DNA of 64,000 bases from Sclerurus mexicanus (lineage: Eukaryota > Chordata > Aves > Passeriformes > Furnariidae), in assembly GCA_013396755.1 (NCBI GenBank), contig VWZF01003318.1:364778-428777 (forward strand). The letters run 5' to 3'. The translations under genes and the position numbers were made by a program. Below the pieces are notes generated by a model. The model made no database searches. It was not told where the DNA came from and was given only the letters and a program-made list of their open reading frames with translations. Shown here piece by piece: positions 52,331-64,000 of this stretch (positions are counted from its first letter, which is position 1; each line of letters opens with the position of its first letter).

Positions 52331-54431
52331 GTCTACTTACATATGTTCCTTATGTAACTGCATTTAAGTACCTCCCCTCCAATGCCTGGGAATTCCTAGA
52401 AAGGTATAAAAACTACCTGGTACTAGCGTAACAGTCAGTACTTTAGAAAAGGAAGTCTGGTTAGAAGGGACAAATCTAACCCTTTCCTCACTGCAAGCTG
52501 ACAACAGTACAAAGACAAGAATTTGATTCAATGCGGCATGTAAATAAACCCTTCTGCACCACCCAAGAATTCTCTTTAATGATGTGCTGGGCACTGACAT
52601 TTTTAATTTAATAGAGCAGCCACTGGAAAAAATTAGTTCTGCATGATATTGGGGAGAGACAGTTGAGGACATGATTTTGTTCAGTAATTTCTCTGTTCGT
52701 CTGCAGTGGAAAAAGGGAGTTGGCATCTTCTAGCTGCCAAAAACCCCTTAAGTCAAGGATACATGCTTCATTCTGTCTGTGGAGCTATTCTTCCCATCAA
52801 GCCTTTGCAAGCAAGAAAATAATTCCCAGTGGTAGTCCCACTACTACAGTGCTCACTGTAACAGCATTTACTAATTTCTTGACATGTTCTAACTACTACC
52901 CTTTCAATACTCACTGATGCGCACACATACACACTTGCAGGCATACAGTCAATACTGCTTTTCTATCTCCCTTGAAGCTTTCTCAAAAAATAGCGTTTTT
53001 TTTCTTCTCTTTCAGCAGTTGACTTTCTTAACACAAAATATGGTGTAAAGAACTAGAAAACCAACAATCAGAGGAATACATAGTATAGGACATATAATTT
53101 AGCTTATGAGGTAGTAAAACTTCTTTTCAGCATCAAGATCATTGATTTTCTATAGCAGGTGAAGACAGGATAAAATTATTGCACTTGTTAGATCTTTGTA
53201 GACTGCTCAACATTAGCTAAATTTACAAAATAAATATATGTTAAAAGTGATTAGGTGATTCAGGGTCAGATCTAATTCCCAAGGTCAAGTTACCCTTTGA
53301 ACGTTCTCTAAGTACATAATCTCAGCACAATCCCTCAAAGAGACTCACATACTCCTTTTGTCTATTAGCTCTCATAAAACACTAATGTTTAGGAGATTAA
53401 GTGGACTCAGCTTTGACAGACAGTGCAATTCCTCCAAAGTGCTCAATCTCCTCTCAAACTGGAAACTGCCCAAGGCTGGCTTTGCAAAATGCTATTTCGA
53501 ACTCTACAGCTGACCTGGACATTATTATTCCTTGCCATTTGAACTACTGGGTTTTTCATTGCCTTTTGTAATTCACTGCGAGGGATGCAAGTTAATGGTT
53601 TTGAGCATGAAGTTTCTTAGACTAAAACCCGTTTTTCCACAGGCTGTATCCAACCAGAAATCCACAAGCCTGAGAGATACTTATGATGGGCATCTCCAGC
53701 TAGACATTTCATTGATGATGGCTGGGAAAGAAAACAATCCCTAGAGGTGTACTTGAGGACTTAAAATCAGAGACTCTGAACTTCCAGCAACTTTTCTTTT
53801 AGCTATTTCTGCTGTGTTCCCAGGCCTCTTGATCTCCCTTCTCTAAACAGGGAGATGATTACTGAAGGCTACATACAGGGTGAAGAGAAGCTGGACTGCC
53901 TTGGCCTCTTCTCTTCAAATGATGAAGTGCTAAAGCTTATTGACGTTCTTAATATATTACAGGTATGAAAGCTTTATAATAAGAAATTCAGTATTTTGTT
54001 CTCTATTTGACATTATAGTTTTATACAAATCTTTGTCCTTCTATTTTTAAAACCATTATATATGAGCAAGAGAACAGACATACAGAAACTCACTAAATCA
54101 CTCTGGAAGTAACACTAAAGGGTTTTTTTTCCTCTTTTGCTTTAAAAACCAAAATACTCTGTCACAATAATAACATGATGTACCAATCACTTTTAGACAT
54201 AAATATTCAAAGCTGTCAGAGGGCACATTTTACAAAAACCTTTTGTGAGCACCTCAGGCTGTGGGTGTAGCCTGTGGGTGTATTTTGAAAAACAGTGTCA
54301 GCAAAAATTTAAAATGCTCCCTTAAGTTCTCTAGATACCTTCTTAGCTAAATATGTAACCACAGTCCACTAAAAAGAGTTGCCACGGCAGTGAATATCAA
54401 ACCTGTTTGTACACAAAAACAAACCTTCCTC

Positions 54432-54447
54432 CACACACACACACACA
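54432..54447. repeat. (CA)8 microsatellite near the FBXL17 donor
   Basis: Eight CA units on the plus strand are (TG)8 on the FBXL17 transcript strand, starting 43 bases into the intron after the penultimate exon. UG repeats in this position can be bound by CELF- or TDP-43-type proteins, but no effect is shown here. Confidence 0.9.
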
Positions 54448-54483
54448 GAGGCTCTGAGAGGGGAACCAGCTCATGCAAATGCT

Positions 54484-54492
54484 CCTTACCTG
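54484..54492 (-). other. 5' splice site after FBXL17 penultimate exon
   Basis: The minus strand reads CAG|GTAAGG, a near-consensus U1 site with the intron starting at 54489. It joins in phase 0 to the exon starting at 41274 going left, giving the Asp-Gln-Val-Asn-Glu join. Confidence 0.9.
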
Positions 54493-54632
54493 ATCACACC
54501 TCATCAGTCCCAAATATCTGAGAGACTTGCTGCGCTGTGCAATCTGGGTGGCTCCGCGGTCTGTGATCTCTTTGCACCATCCAACATCCACCGTCTCTAT
54601 TGTCATGCTGTACCGCCCAATGGCTATCAGAG
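54490..54632 (-). CDS. FBXL17: FBXL17 penultimate coding exon (leucine-rich repeat)
   Basis: FBXL17 is the substrate receptor of an SCF (SKP1-CUL1-RBX1) ubiquitin ligase. It recognises aberrant BTB-domain dimers, and its leucine-rich repeats form the binding solenoid. Read on the minus strand, the exon supplies two bases of an Ala codon plus 47 codons. It starts LIAIGRYSMTIETVDVGWCK and continues EITDRGATQIAQRSKSLRYL, then GLMRCDQ. The pattern of hydrophobic positions with WCK.ITD.GA..IAQ is a cysteine-containing LRR unit. The acceptor is a pyrimidine-rich tract ending cttcacag just above 54632. The donor is CAG|GTAAGG just below 54490. The 3' end is phase 0 and joins directly to the terminal exon. 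Family identity comes from recognising the protein sequence. Four residues (R, Q, R, Q) differ from the mammalian sequence as I remember it. Confidence 0.96.
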
Positions 54633-54655
54633 CTGTGAAGAGAGTGAAGGTATGA
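54633..54655 (-). other. 3' splice site before FBXL17 penultimate exon
   Basis: On the transcript strand, accttcactctcttcacag precedes CTCTGATAGCC. The acceptor is pyrimidine rich and leaves the exon in the phase expected if the previous exon ends with the G of an Ala codon. Confidence 0.88.
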
Positions 54656-57600
54656 GACAAACAGCTCCTGGAGAAGGCAAGGGCAGTGCCATGTACGCAA
54701 TGAACAACATGGAAAGGGAGTTCTGAGAAACAGTTTTCATGTGCCTTGTAAAAGACCTTATATTTCAGAATCCTGAACTATGTAAAAGCTGTCTCTTCAA
54801 ATCAGGAACACACACAAACACACAGATATTCTTGAATATTTTTCTATCTATTCATCAAGATAAACAGACCAACTGGCAGAACATATTCTATACAAATCCT
54901 TTTAATTACTTTTTTTCAGAAGAACCAAAGATGAATCATTGAAATAAATATAGAATAAAACCAATTCTACCTCATATTTCAGACAAAATAACTGATTTTA
55001 TACAATTAATATTTTTTTTCCCCCAGCAAAATAATAGTAAAAATATAGCACTGAGAGTAACAGGACACTTCCCAAGTCAATTAAAAAAATGGTTTTAGAA
55101 AACCCTGCAGGTAATCTTATGTCAAACATTTTGTAATTATGTTTTAAAATTGCATTTGTTTCCCGGTTTTCATATTGGTGATGTATGTCTCACTTTCACG
55201 TTTTCTTCACAAACACTTTTCCAATAAAAAGTAAAAGAGTTAAAGAGTTCATGAGGAATTAAAAGAAGAACTTGAATCTTTTGAAAAGAAATAGAAAGAG
55301 CATTTGAAGTTCTGAATGGGCTGAAAAAAGGTAGGTAGGAGAAAACACAAGGGATCTGAAGGCCTGGGAAGGTTTTGTCATGACATGATAATGAGACAGA
55401 GGATATGAATCACTAGCACCTTGGTCACCATGGACGAGAACACTTCTCAGGAAACACAGGCTCAGAAAGTCAAGCTGGGATTTAACAGAAATGAGCAACA
55501 CCTTTTAGCAGCTAAAATCTCAGCTTGAGAAAAAAGGCTATGGTTTCTGGCGTAGAAATCAGCCACCTGCACATCATCAAGGGGGAGGATGGTCACAGTT
55601 TTTAATTCTAGTCATAATGCAGTTGCTGAAAGGGAAGATGAATGAGTGACTTAATCCAAATAATGCATGTATCTTTAAAGAGACGATTTTCCAGCAGCTG
55701 TGGGGCTGCTCTGTTGATGCTACAGTCCCAAATGTCAGGGGAAACAAAAAAAAAAAAGGAGAAGTTATAAAGAGCTGGTAGCTCTTGGTATACAAGAGGT
55801 CAACCTTGCCTAATCAGCATATAACTGGGATCTAGAAAGAGAGAAAAAGAACCCCTCTGACCTTCCAGTAATTCTGCAAAGAATTGTATCAATGGTAGAC
55901 AGCAGCAAGGGTGATTTGATTATGTATAAATATTTAGGTGGACTTGATTAGCAAACAAAATCAGGCCAATACACTCACAGTAGCTGTGGAAGATGCAGTA
56001 GTGCACAATCTCTTTCTTGCAGCAGTTCACCAAAAAGGGCAATATTAACTGAATTTTGTAACTGACATAATGAACATCATGAATTGTATAATACAATCAT
56101 CTATGTAGTTTCACTACAGTCTCATTGATTTTTAGAGGACAATACCAACTTTCTGTTCTCATCCCAGCAAATCTCTAGAAAACAAGTCCTAAGTTTGCAA
56201 AAATGTAAATATATGTACAGCAGAACATAACTTTTATACTTTCTATTTTTTATACTTTCTTACTTTTCTTTACTTCCTTTTTTTTAAAATATCACTTTAA
56301 TAAAAAATAAATAGTCAGAAACTTTCTGCATATATTTTGAAATAGAAAAAGCTATAGTAAATATAGATTATTGTACCCCGTACAGAATGTTACAGACTTG
56401 AAGTAGTGCAGAAATACTGAAAGTCCTCCATTACACTAGAATAATGTCAGCTCAGCTGAACACAAACACTGTTTGCATTTGAGTATTTCTGCTAGTGTTT
56501 GTAAAGTTACAACCACATTTTGCTATTTTCAATGCTTCATGTAAAACTGATAAGGAGAAGAAAATCAACAGAGAATACTTATATGGACGTGATATTAAAG
56601 ATCATCAGATCCCCAGATTAGCAGACATCTTTCTTGGAAAACAAATATTTTGACAAGAGTGTATAACATTACACTGCAGTCACATACCAGAACAGCTCAA
56701 ATGCAGAGGGTATGCCATTTTGAAACACCTGTGACGATATTTTCTGAACATTTCCATGTGTGCACCCTCACAAGAGCACTCTGGGTTATAGAAAAGACAC
56801 ACTATTCAGTTTCTATCAGAATCCAGCACCGGAAGATAAAGAAAGGCCACGAGAACAGGTGAAAATGTAACAATACTTTCCTGGAACACTTCCCTCATAT
56901 GAAAGAACTGTGGCCAGGGGTTTTCTGAACTGGGTTTATTTTATGCCTCTGTACTTCTCTAAGTTCACCTAATCAGTCTTGTAACCCACAAAATCTTCTA
57001 GGCTTCATAAGATCCTGTGGGGCAAGGTGTCCTGCAGCTCAGATAGCCTCTCCTTCAGAAACCATGATCCTTTGAGGGAAACACTTCCTGGAAATCCCAA
57101 CAGACTACATCAACCGTTTCTTCATTCTTTCCTGACTACTTCAAAGTACTCTGATATGACTGTGAAGCACAACATCTGTTAACAAAAGCTGTGTCAACTC
57201 TTCCTGAATACGTCATACTTATTCACACATTCACTAATAGCAATCCATATTATTGCTAACTTGCCTTATGCAGATGCCAGCTTTACCAGTTAGCATTTCT
57301 CTGATCTTCCCTGAAACATTGTTTTTTTTGGAGATATCTCTGCCAAGCAATTCTGTGGTAGTCAAGCAGGTTTAAGTGAAGGATTACACAGTGCATTGAG
57401 GAGCTTGGCTATTTCATCCTCGACTTCTTTTAGAAGTCTTGAGTACACACACTTCTGCTTGTATGAGCAAAATACTTTAAGCCACAAGTTTCAGCTAAGA
57501 AAATGTTTGCATTGCTCAACAGCTTTTCTTCCTCTCTTCATTTGACCACAATAATCAGAATACACTGCTATTCTTCGAAAGCCTGGCAGAAATTTAACAT

Positions 57601-59220
57601 GGAAGTAAGCAGCAAACCCCTTACCCCTTACCAACTTACCCAAGTTTGGATTCTGTGACTTAAGAACTTGTAGCACAGTCAAGGGTAAAGAACAGTCAAA
57701 AGTGTGTTTCAATACTATGACCTGGTGAGTGACCAAACAGAAGAACATGATACATTGCAAGTAACAGAGAAGGATATACAAAAATCCTCCATGTAGTTTA
57801 AAGATGTTGGCTTTGACATATGAACCTCTCTTTTAGTGAATATTTAACAAGGCATCCAGTCCTTTTCTTTCCTTTTTATATTCCCATTTATTTTGGCAAA
57901 AGCAAGATATCATATTTCTTTTTCCAGTGCTAGGTTGGTGGAATAGAAATCAACTGATGTACAGCTCCTACACTGCAGAAGATAAAGTGTAGTGTCTCCA
58001 ACTGGAATTGGAAAATCACCCCTACAGCCTTGAGCTGTATCAAGCAAAAATGTTTTCTTGGTTGTAATGGTAGTTTGTTGTAGCTGAGAAGGTGAAAGGA
58101 CCGGGTTTGTAGGCAAAGGTGGCATCTTTTAAGACAACCAGCTGGAACAGTTGGGAAGACAAGATAAATTCTGTCCTTAGTACACTACCATTAAGCGTAA
58201 ATAGTAATTTCAACTAATTTTCTTTTAGACTGATAAAGTTAAACTGACACAGCTAAGTGCACCTACTCCTACAGACAGAAATGACTGCCTTAGTCAGAGG
58301 AAAGGTCTCTGTTCAGCTATGTTTAATCTATGAAACCAATGGCTGCAATGGTGAGTGTTGCCTTGGTTAAACTACTTCCGTACCTGCCCTAGGCAGGCAC
58401 TGAGCTCTCCTTCCAACAAAACTGCTTCATTTACCTCGTAAGATTGTTTTGGGAAACTACAGTTGGCAGTATGTGGTTTTCCTCCTCGATTTTGCATATA
58501 TACTAAAAAAAATAAATTGGAAAGAGCTATCACATGAGTGTGTTTTAAAAAGATCAGTACTCTAACATTTATAATTTAGTCATGACCATTCCCAAGTTTA
58601 AGGTTGCTACAACAGAAAAAATAACATACATACGTTTCGTATAAACAACTGATATTTGGCCCACTCTTAATTTAATTTGAAGTTATTTTTATATCTGGAA
58701 TAAAATACCCCAGGTTTTGGATAATATTACCAAGTAAAACTGTTTGGAAATCTGGTGTATTAAGCAGAATTATATCCAATTAAAAATACTTTTATTGACA
58801 TGCACCTACAACAACAGAGAGTACTTCCTTAATCAATAAATCCCATTTCAATTTAACTGAAAACAAACCTCTGTGAGGCCTAACTGTGTTGCAGTTTTCT
58901 TCCTATTATCACCTAACATACTGCAAATGTACAAGGCACTGCATTTGATCAGCCTTCAGTAGGGTCTGCATAGAAATGTTTTTAAAAATTAATTATGATC
59001 AGTATCACCCTTACACCAGGGCATTGCACATATGTGTGCATTCATGCAAAAAACATTTCTGCATTTATTTATTAAGTTCTTTTTTCATTAATGTCAGAAG
59101 CACTTAAATGTGCAAGAACTAGAATTTAAAATTTCCAGCCTCTCTGAGGGTTTTACACAGAGCAGAAATCAATCAGTCAACCAAATATTACCAAGCAATA
59201 GTCTTCTTATAGAACTTTCC

Positions 59221-59339
59221 ATTATATTTTTATTTGTATATATTATGTAACCTATAATTAATATATAGTAATATTTATATATACTATATAAATAAATTAT
59301 ATGCAAACATATCATATTATCTTTTTATTTATTATATAG
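59221..59339. repeat. AT-only patch
   Basis: About 120 bases contain almost only A and T, with many TATATA and ATTTAT words, inside the partial FBXL17 intron. Confidence 0.8.
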
Positions 59340-62300
59340 CCAAAAGCTACTAAGGTGGCTTTGACAGCCATCTACTAACTCCCGGAAAACCTAATTTATA
59401 AAAAATCTTTAGAAAGTTTATGAGAGTTAAAATGGCAATAAGCAGATGTAATAAAAATAAAATTAACAAAGAAAATAATATATTTAGTTTTAGGCAAATG
59501 GTGTAACAGCTTAGCTCAGTGGACTTTGAAATATCCTTCCGCTCTTGGTGGCATTTTACTCTCATTTGCCTGAGTTGTTTAAAATATGAGTGGACAAAGC
59601 TCTAGAGAGGCTACAAGGAAAATGTTGTAAAAGAGAGACTGAAAAAGGTAATTTAAACAGTCTTTTCTGTCTCTCATTTATGTTATTCTACTGAATTAGA
59701 AACAAAAGGGAAAGATGAAAATCATGCAGGCAAATTATAAACATTTAAATGCACGGAAGCTTTACCAGTCCCCAAAATTAGTTTGATAGTAATTTGCAGA
59801 AAAGAACTTAAAAAAATCAATTAGACACAAACACTTGGCAACTGTAAAATACAGTTGAACATAGACAATACACTGCCAACTAATTTTAATACATTATCAT
59901 AGCTACAAATGGAATCGTTAACTTACATATGTAAATAACATCCTGTGTACAACAGGTTAAGTATTACTTACACATAGAAAAGGCTCTTTACAAATGTATA
60001 CACAAAAAAACTTCAGAAAACTTTTCAGGAACTTCAGGGTTTTTTCCCTGGAATTAGGGCAACAGGACTTTATTCTTCAGAGCAAACCTTGAGGCCACAA
60101 CAAAAAGCTGGGGTACCTTTGCCCACATGTGTGTGTTTACCCCCTGCACTGATGAGGCTGATGGTTATCTGCCATGCAAATTACTTGAGGTCTTGCAGTT
60201 TAGCTAATCTGTTATGTGCAGAGAGACAGTACATGCCTAATCCCATTTCCATGTGTCAAAAGGTGTTTTGCTGCTGTAACTATGCACAGCAGCTGAAGAA
60301 ATCACTGCTTGAGTTCCCTGCAACTTCGCTCACCCGGCAGAGGATTCACAATTCACAGTTTCTGCCTTACATGAAAGACTCACTGCCTGGTACAACTTTT
60401 GATATAATTCATCCACTCCTGTTTCAAATTTAGGAGGGTATTTGATGACTAAATAAATGTTCATCATACATAAGCCGTGCATCAAGCACTGTAGTTCATC
60501 TGGCACCAAATGAAGGCTACCGTGGGTGTATCAGTCCTAAACTCCAGTTTATGCTGGTTTCCTAGTGAGAACTCAAATTCTGCTCAGGCTTTTGCACATC
60601 CAGCTGACAGATAGTGTGAAGGGTTTGTTTTTCTTTGTTTTATTAGCACGACCTCTCATAACAGCCACATTTCAGTGCCACCAGGAAATAGCAAAGCAAG
60701 AGGGACAGAATCTGTACAAGAATTGGCCTTCTACCAGGGAACTCAGCCAACTGCATTTATAACCCTGCACTTAAATACATTCCTAGTTTTAATTGCAGTT
60801 CCCGTGAAATAAAAGTAAGTACATAAATAGAGGACATAACCCTGAACTTCACCATTCTCATAATCAGATGTCAATCTTTATTCCCTAACTAGTTTCCCAT
60901 ATGGTACAGACATCCATGTAATAAATAGACAGGGAAACAAGTCCTTTCCTTAAGGTATAGAAATGATGGAAAAGAGACGTTGGTCAGTGTTATTTAAAAA
61001 AATATTTTACACAAGTCGTATTTTAATATTTATAACAAGTGCTCACAGAACACAGTAACCAGAAAGGTAAGTAAGTAAATAGGTAAATTCTTCAGCTTTT
61101 GTAAATCCTAAAGTAGTTTAGGAAAAAAGTTGCCCAGCCTAAAAAATTTTCTCACTTTAATGCTGTGTCATCTCTCAGGATGGCAAGCCTGAATTTTAAT
61201 ATACTTGGTGTATTTCGCTTTTTCCCCCTATTGTCTTCACCTGCCTCAGGCTGCTTGAGGTCTCCTGTGGTAATTTTATTGTTATACCTTTGTGCATACG
61301 TGGCTGTGGGCAACATTTCTTGAGAATGCAGTATGGGACTGCAATAAAATGCGGAAAGATAGAGTGGCATGACCACAATGGGAAGCCAATGTAACCAGAT
61401 CCCTCAAGGAAATGAGAAGGAGACAGACTGTACCCCTTGAGCAAACCTGTTTTCTCCAGTTTAGGAAACCTGGTTAAATCCCATTGCTCTAATATTTCGA
61501 CCTTAATTTGGAAGTATGGCGGCAAACCACTCAACTAGTGATACCACCCTAAGTTTTATTAAAAAAAATCTCTTCTTGAACGTTATAACATATGCATTTT
61601 AAAACAATGTATTTCTGGTTTTCCCTTTGAAAATAAAATACAATTTAAAGTATTGGTTACCTAAAGAAGGCTAATGAAAATCCATGAAAGCAAGGCAAGT
61701 CCTAAGGACTGAAAAGACCAGAGAGATAAGATGACAGAGATAGTTTTTAAGTAGGAAAGTATTTTATTTTGTATTTTTTAATATATAAAATATATTTATT
61801 ATAGGGAAATATTTTATTTTTTCAATGTCATAAAAGGAATTGTTATATCAGTATTTAGCTATGGTTACCTTAAGTCAGTACAGTCTACACTGCTGTACTC
61901 AATGCCAACTTTATTCTTATTTACTGATAAAAAGGGCAATTGCTAAACCAACTTTTGTCTCACAGGTCAAATTCCATGAAATATATGGCAATTAGAGGGC
62001 TATGATTTCCCAAGTAAAATGAATGTCAGTGCTTGCTTTACTTCTTTATCTTGCATATTTGGGGAGCCTAAACCCACAAACCAACCATAAACATTTGTAG
62101 AAAAGTTATTAAAAAAACCTCCTTGTTGTCCTACAACATAAGCATGTCCTAAACTAGATATGAAAATGAAAAAGCAGAGAAGAGTGGTCTTTCAAAACTA
62201 TCTTTAACATAACAAGTGTTACACATCTGTTTCCCCAAAATCCACACTAAGAACAAAGCTAAGTTATGCAGTCATAGAAAATGTTTTTTATTTTGCATTT

Positions 62301-64000
62301 TTTTGTATTCATTTTGTGTTTTATACAGGTCTCTGAAGTAAAAAAAATCAACACTGACAACAATGAATTAACCATAAATATATTTGTAGTCTAAATAAAA
62401 TCTATTAATGCAGAATATAAGCCCAGTGACTTTTCAGCCACTTCAACGTCTTTTACAGAATGCATGCAACAGCAAAAGCCAAACCAAAACAAAGCAACCC
62501 CCTCAAATCTTCCATACGGGGATGCAAAAAGAAAGACATGCAGCGCATTTGCTTCTGTCCTGACTTCAAGCCCCTCATAAAGATATTAAAAAATAACCAC
62601 TTCAGAGACAGACTGCAGAAGTGGTAGTAGCTGCTGGTTTTAACCCCAGAGTCTTAAGACAAAATAGCCCCTGTGGACCAAGCTGTTAAAAAACAGCTCA
62701 ATTTTTATCTTCCTGGGAACATGAAAACATAACTCGTTTTCTTTCCGTTACTTTGTGCTGAAGTAATTTCCATCATTGTCACAGACACACTCTGATTACA
62801 AATAGAAGATAGTAAGCCTGACTTCAATCCCCAAGAAAATCATGGAGCCAATTTTCCTGGAAGGCACATCTGAAGGACACACTGATGCACCACGTGCAAA
62901 CCAAGCCTTGTCAACCTGATTGCGTTTCTGTGATGAGATGACTGACTGTGGACAAGGGATATGTAAATAATTCTTTTCTTTTTTACATCAGGAGAGTATT
63001 GAGAAGTGCTATAGACTCTTAAAGACTTCTTCCTCTTCCAGTCCACAAAGAGAAACATTTTTTAATTCTTTTTTTTTTTTTTTGGTCAAGTTAACAAAGA
63101 CACCAAAAATCACCTGAACTCTTCTAAATAGGAACAAAAGATATACAAGGAAATTTAAATACTGTCTTTCCAAAACAGATAATGGGGTTTGAGCTTATTT
63201 AAAAACACGTACCTAACTTACGAGAGCTGTTACTCCAAGCTGCTGCTGTAAGCAGGAGCTTAGCAGCATTCAGATATGACAGTCACTAGTGATGACAGTG
63301 AAAACACAGATTCAGACAGCATTAAAAAAGAAGTCTGTAACCCTGAGTGATTTGAGGTACACGCAATACATTAACCTAGAGAGGAAGGAAATAAACAATC
63401 CTTTTGGAAATCTTTGTATTGTTTAGGTAATTTCAGTGTGCAAACTGGAGTGCGCACTGCTTCTAAACTTCTGTGAATGCTTTGAAAAAGCCATACCTTA
63501 GAGCACTAGAGTAGTTCTAAGTTAGAGACAGTCACAGAATGCAGAATATCACATACAGACCAGATGTAAAGATCACTTAATGTTTTGCTGGAACACTCTG
63601 AGATCATAAACTGACAAAAAACTTACTTTGTAGCACTTATTAAAGAGATTTATTAATATAAATTTTTTAGTTGTTACATAAAAATATGTATATAATCGTA
63701 CACATGTATTATGTATGTGTATAATTAGAAATACTACAATCACTTATTAACTGTTTATTCTGGTGAACCAGTTGAGTTTGGTAAGTCCGAATTTCACAGG
63801 GGAAATAAAAACCAGGATGTTGAGATGCTGATTGTCAAAAAGGCAAAATTTTAGTTAGCTCTTAGTCATATGGTATTGTAAGAGAGGGGGCAGAGACAGA
63901 AGATGCTTTCCCAGAGAGGGAATTTAACGGTTTAGCCTGTTCAATGTGGGATCAGGCAAGATTAGAGCGCGTCTCTTTGGAGAATGACAGAAAGTAATCC

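Larger units (their letters stand above)
41275..54489 (-). other. FBXL17: Last intron of FBXL17 (13.2 kb)
   Basis: This interval is bounded by the GTAAGG donor at 54489-54484 and a pyrimidine tract plus CAG acceptor at 41275. It is AT-rich, with a (TG)8 run near the donor on the transcript strand, GTTT/AAAC short tracts and many chance ORFs on both strands. None resembles a protein I know. A better-than-average candidate regulatory stretch lies at 52130-52330. No intact mobile element or RNA gene was recognised. Confidence 0.85.
39470..64000 (-). other. FBXL17: FBXL17 gene, 3' portion (partial, runs off right edge)
   Basis: This is the span of the minus-strand FBXL17 transcription unit inside the window. 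It covers partial intron 54633-64000, exon 54490-54632, intron 41275-54489, terminal coding exon 41137-41274 and a 3' UTR to about 39.47 kb. The F-box and most of the LRRs must lie to the right of the window, because only the last ~92 residues are encoded here. No promoter or CpG island for the gene is present. The left limit is inferred from a polyadenylation signal and may be wrong if a more distal signal is used. Confidence 0.85.
54633..64000 (-). other. FBXL17: FBXL17 intron, partial (continues beyond window)
   Basis: This is sequence 5' of the penultimate exon on the transcript strand. I searched for the preceding LRR exon, which must end one base into an Ala codon, and found none, so the whole stretch is called intron. 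It contains a very AT-rich patch (59221-59339), a 20-base-class poly-T near 63070 and a non-repetitive stretch with scattered CpGs at 61140-61560. Short ORFs here look like chance. Confidence 0.75.

Noticed and set aside
63525..63580. 'gtcacagaatgcagaatatc', similar to an antisense CR1 3' end.
   Set aside because: The following bases do not continue the CR1 pattern, so the similarity is too short.

Overview
The window is AT-rich vertebrate nuclear DNA and is almost entirely non-coding. Old CR1-type LINE fragments, GTTT/CAAA low-complexity tracts, large introns and a single recognisable spliced gene fit a bird genome assembly (one 97-base N gap is present). I cannot name the species, and 'bird' rests mainly on the CR1 fragments, which I recognised from memory of CR1 consensus sequences.

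The only protein-coding gene I can support is the 3' end of FBXL17 (F-box and leucine-rich repeat protein 17), on the minus strand in the right third. Two coding exons are visible. The penultimate exon (54490-54632, 143 nt) encodes one cysteine-type leucine-rich repeat. The terminal exon (41137-41274, 138 nt including TAA) encodes the C-terminal tail. They join in frame across a 13.2 kb intron with canonical GT-AG ends. From 54633 to the right edge is the next upstream intron; no further exon was found there. Downstream of the stop lies a 3' UTR of about 1.65 kb, ending near an AATAAA signal (39494-39499, minus strand). The UTR holds an 11-bp hairpin preceded by two AU-rich direct repeats.

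From position 1 to about 39.4 kb the window is intergenic sequence 3' of FBXL17. It contains one long degenerate CR1 copy (about 2.86-3.85 kb), three shorter CR1 fragments, several G/T- or A/C-rich simple tracts, and a few GC-richer patches (18.8-19.1, 19.4-19.7 and 35.6-36.2 kb). Some stretches look like candidate conserved regulatory elements, judged only by motif content. No CpG-island promoter, tRNA, rRNA, CRISPR array or intact transposase/reverse-transcriptase gene was seen. The many 60-140 codon open frames look like chance ORFs.

I did not find a new multi-gene system. The items most worth checking are the FBXL17 3' UTR structure, a perfect 10-bp-arm inverted repeat at 30.19 kb, two exon-like intervals with good splice sites at 26.5-27.2 kb, and coding substitutions in the otherwise conserved FBXL17 tail.
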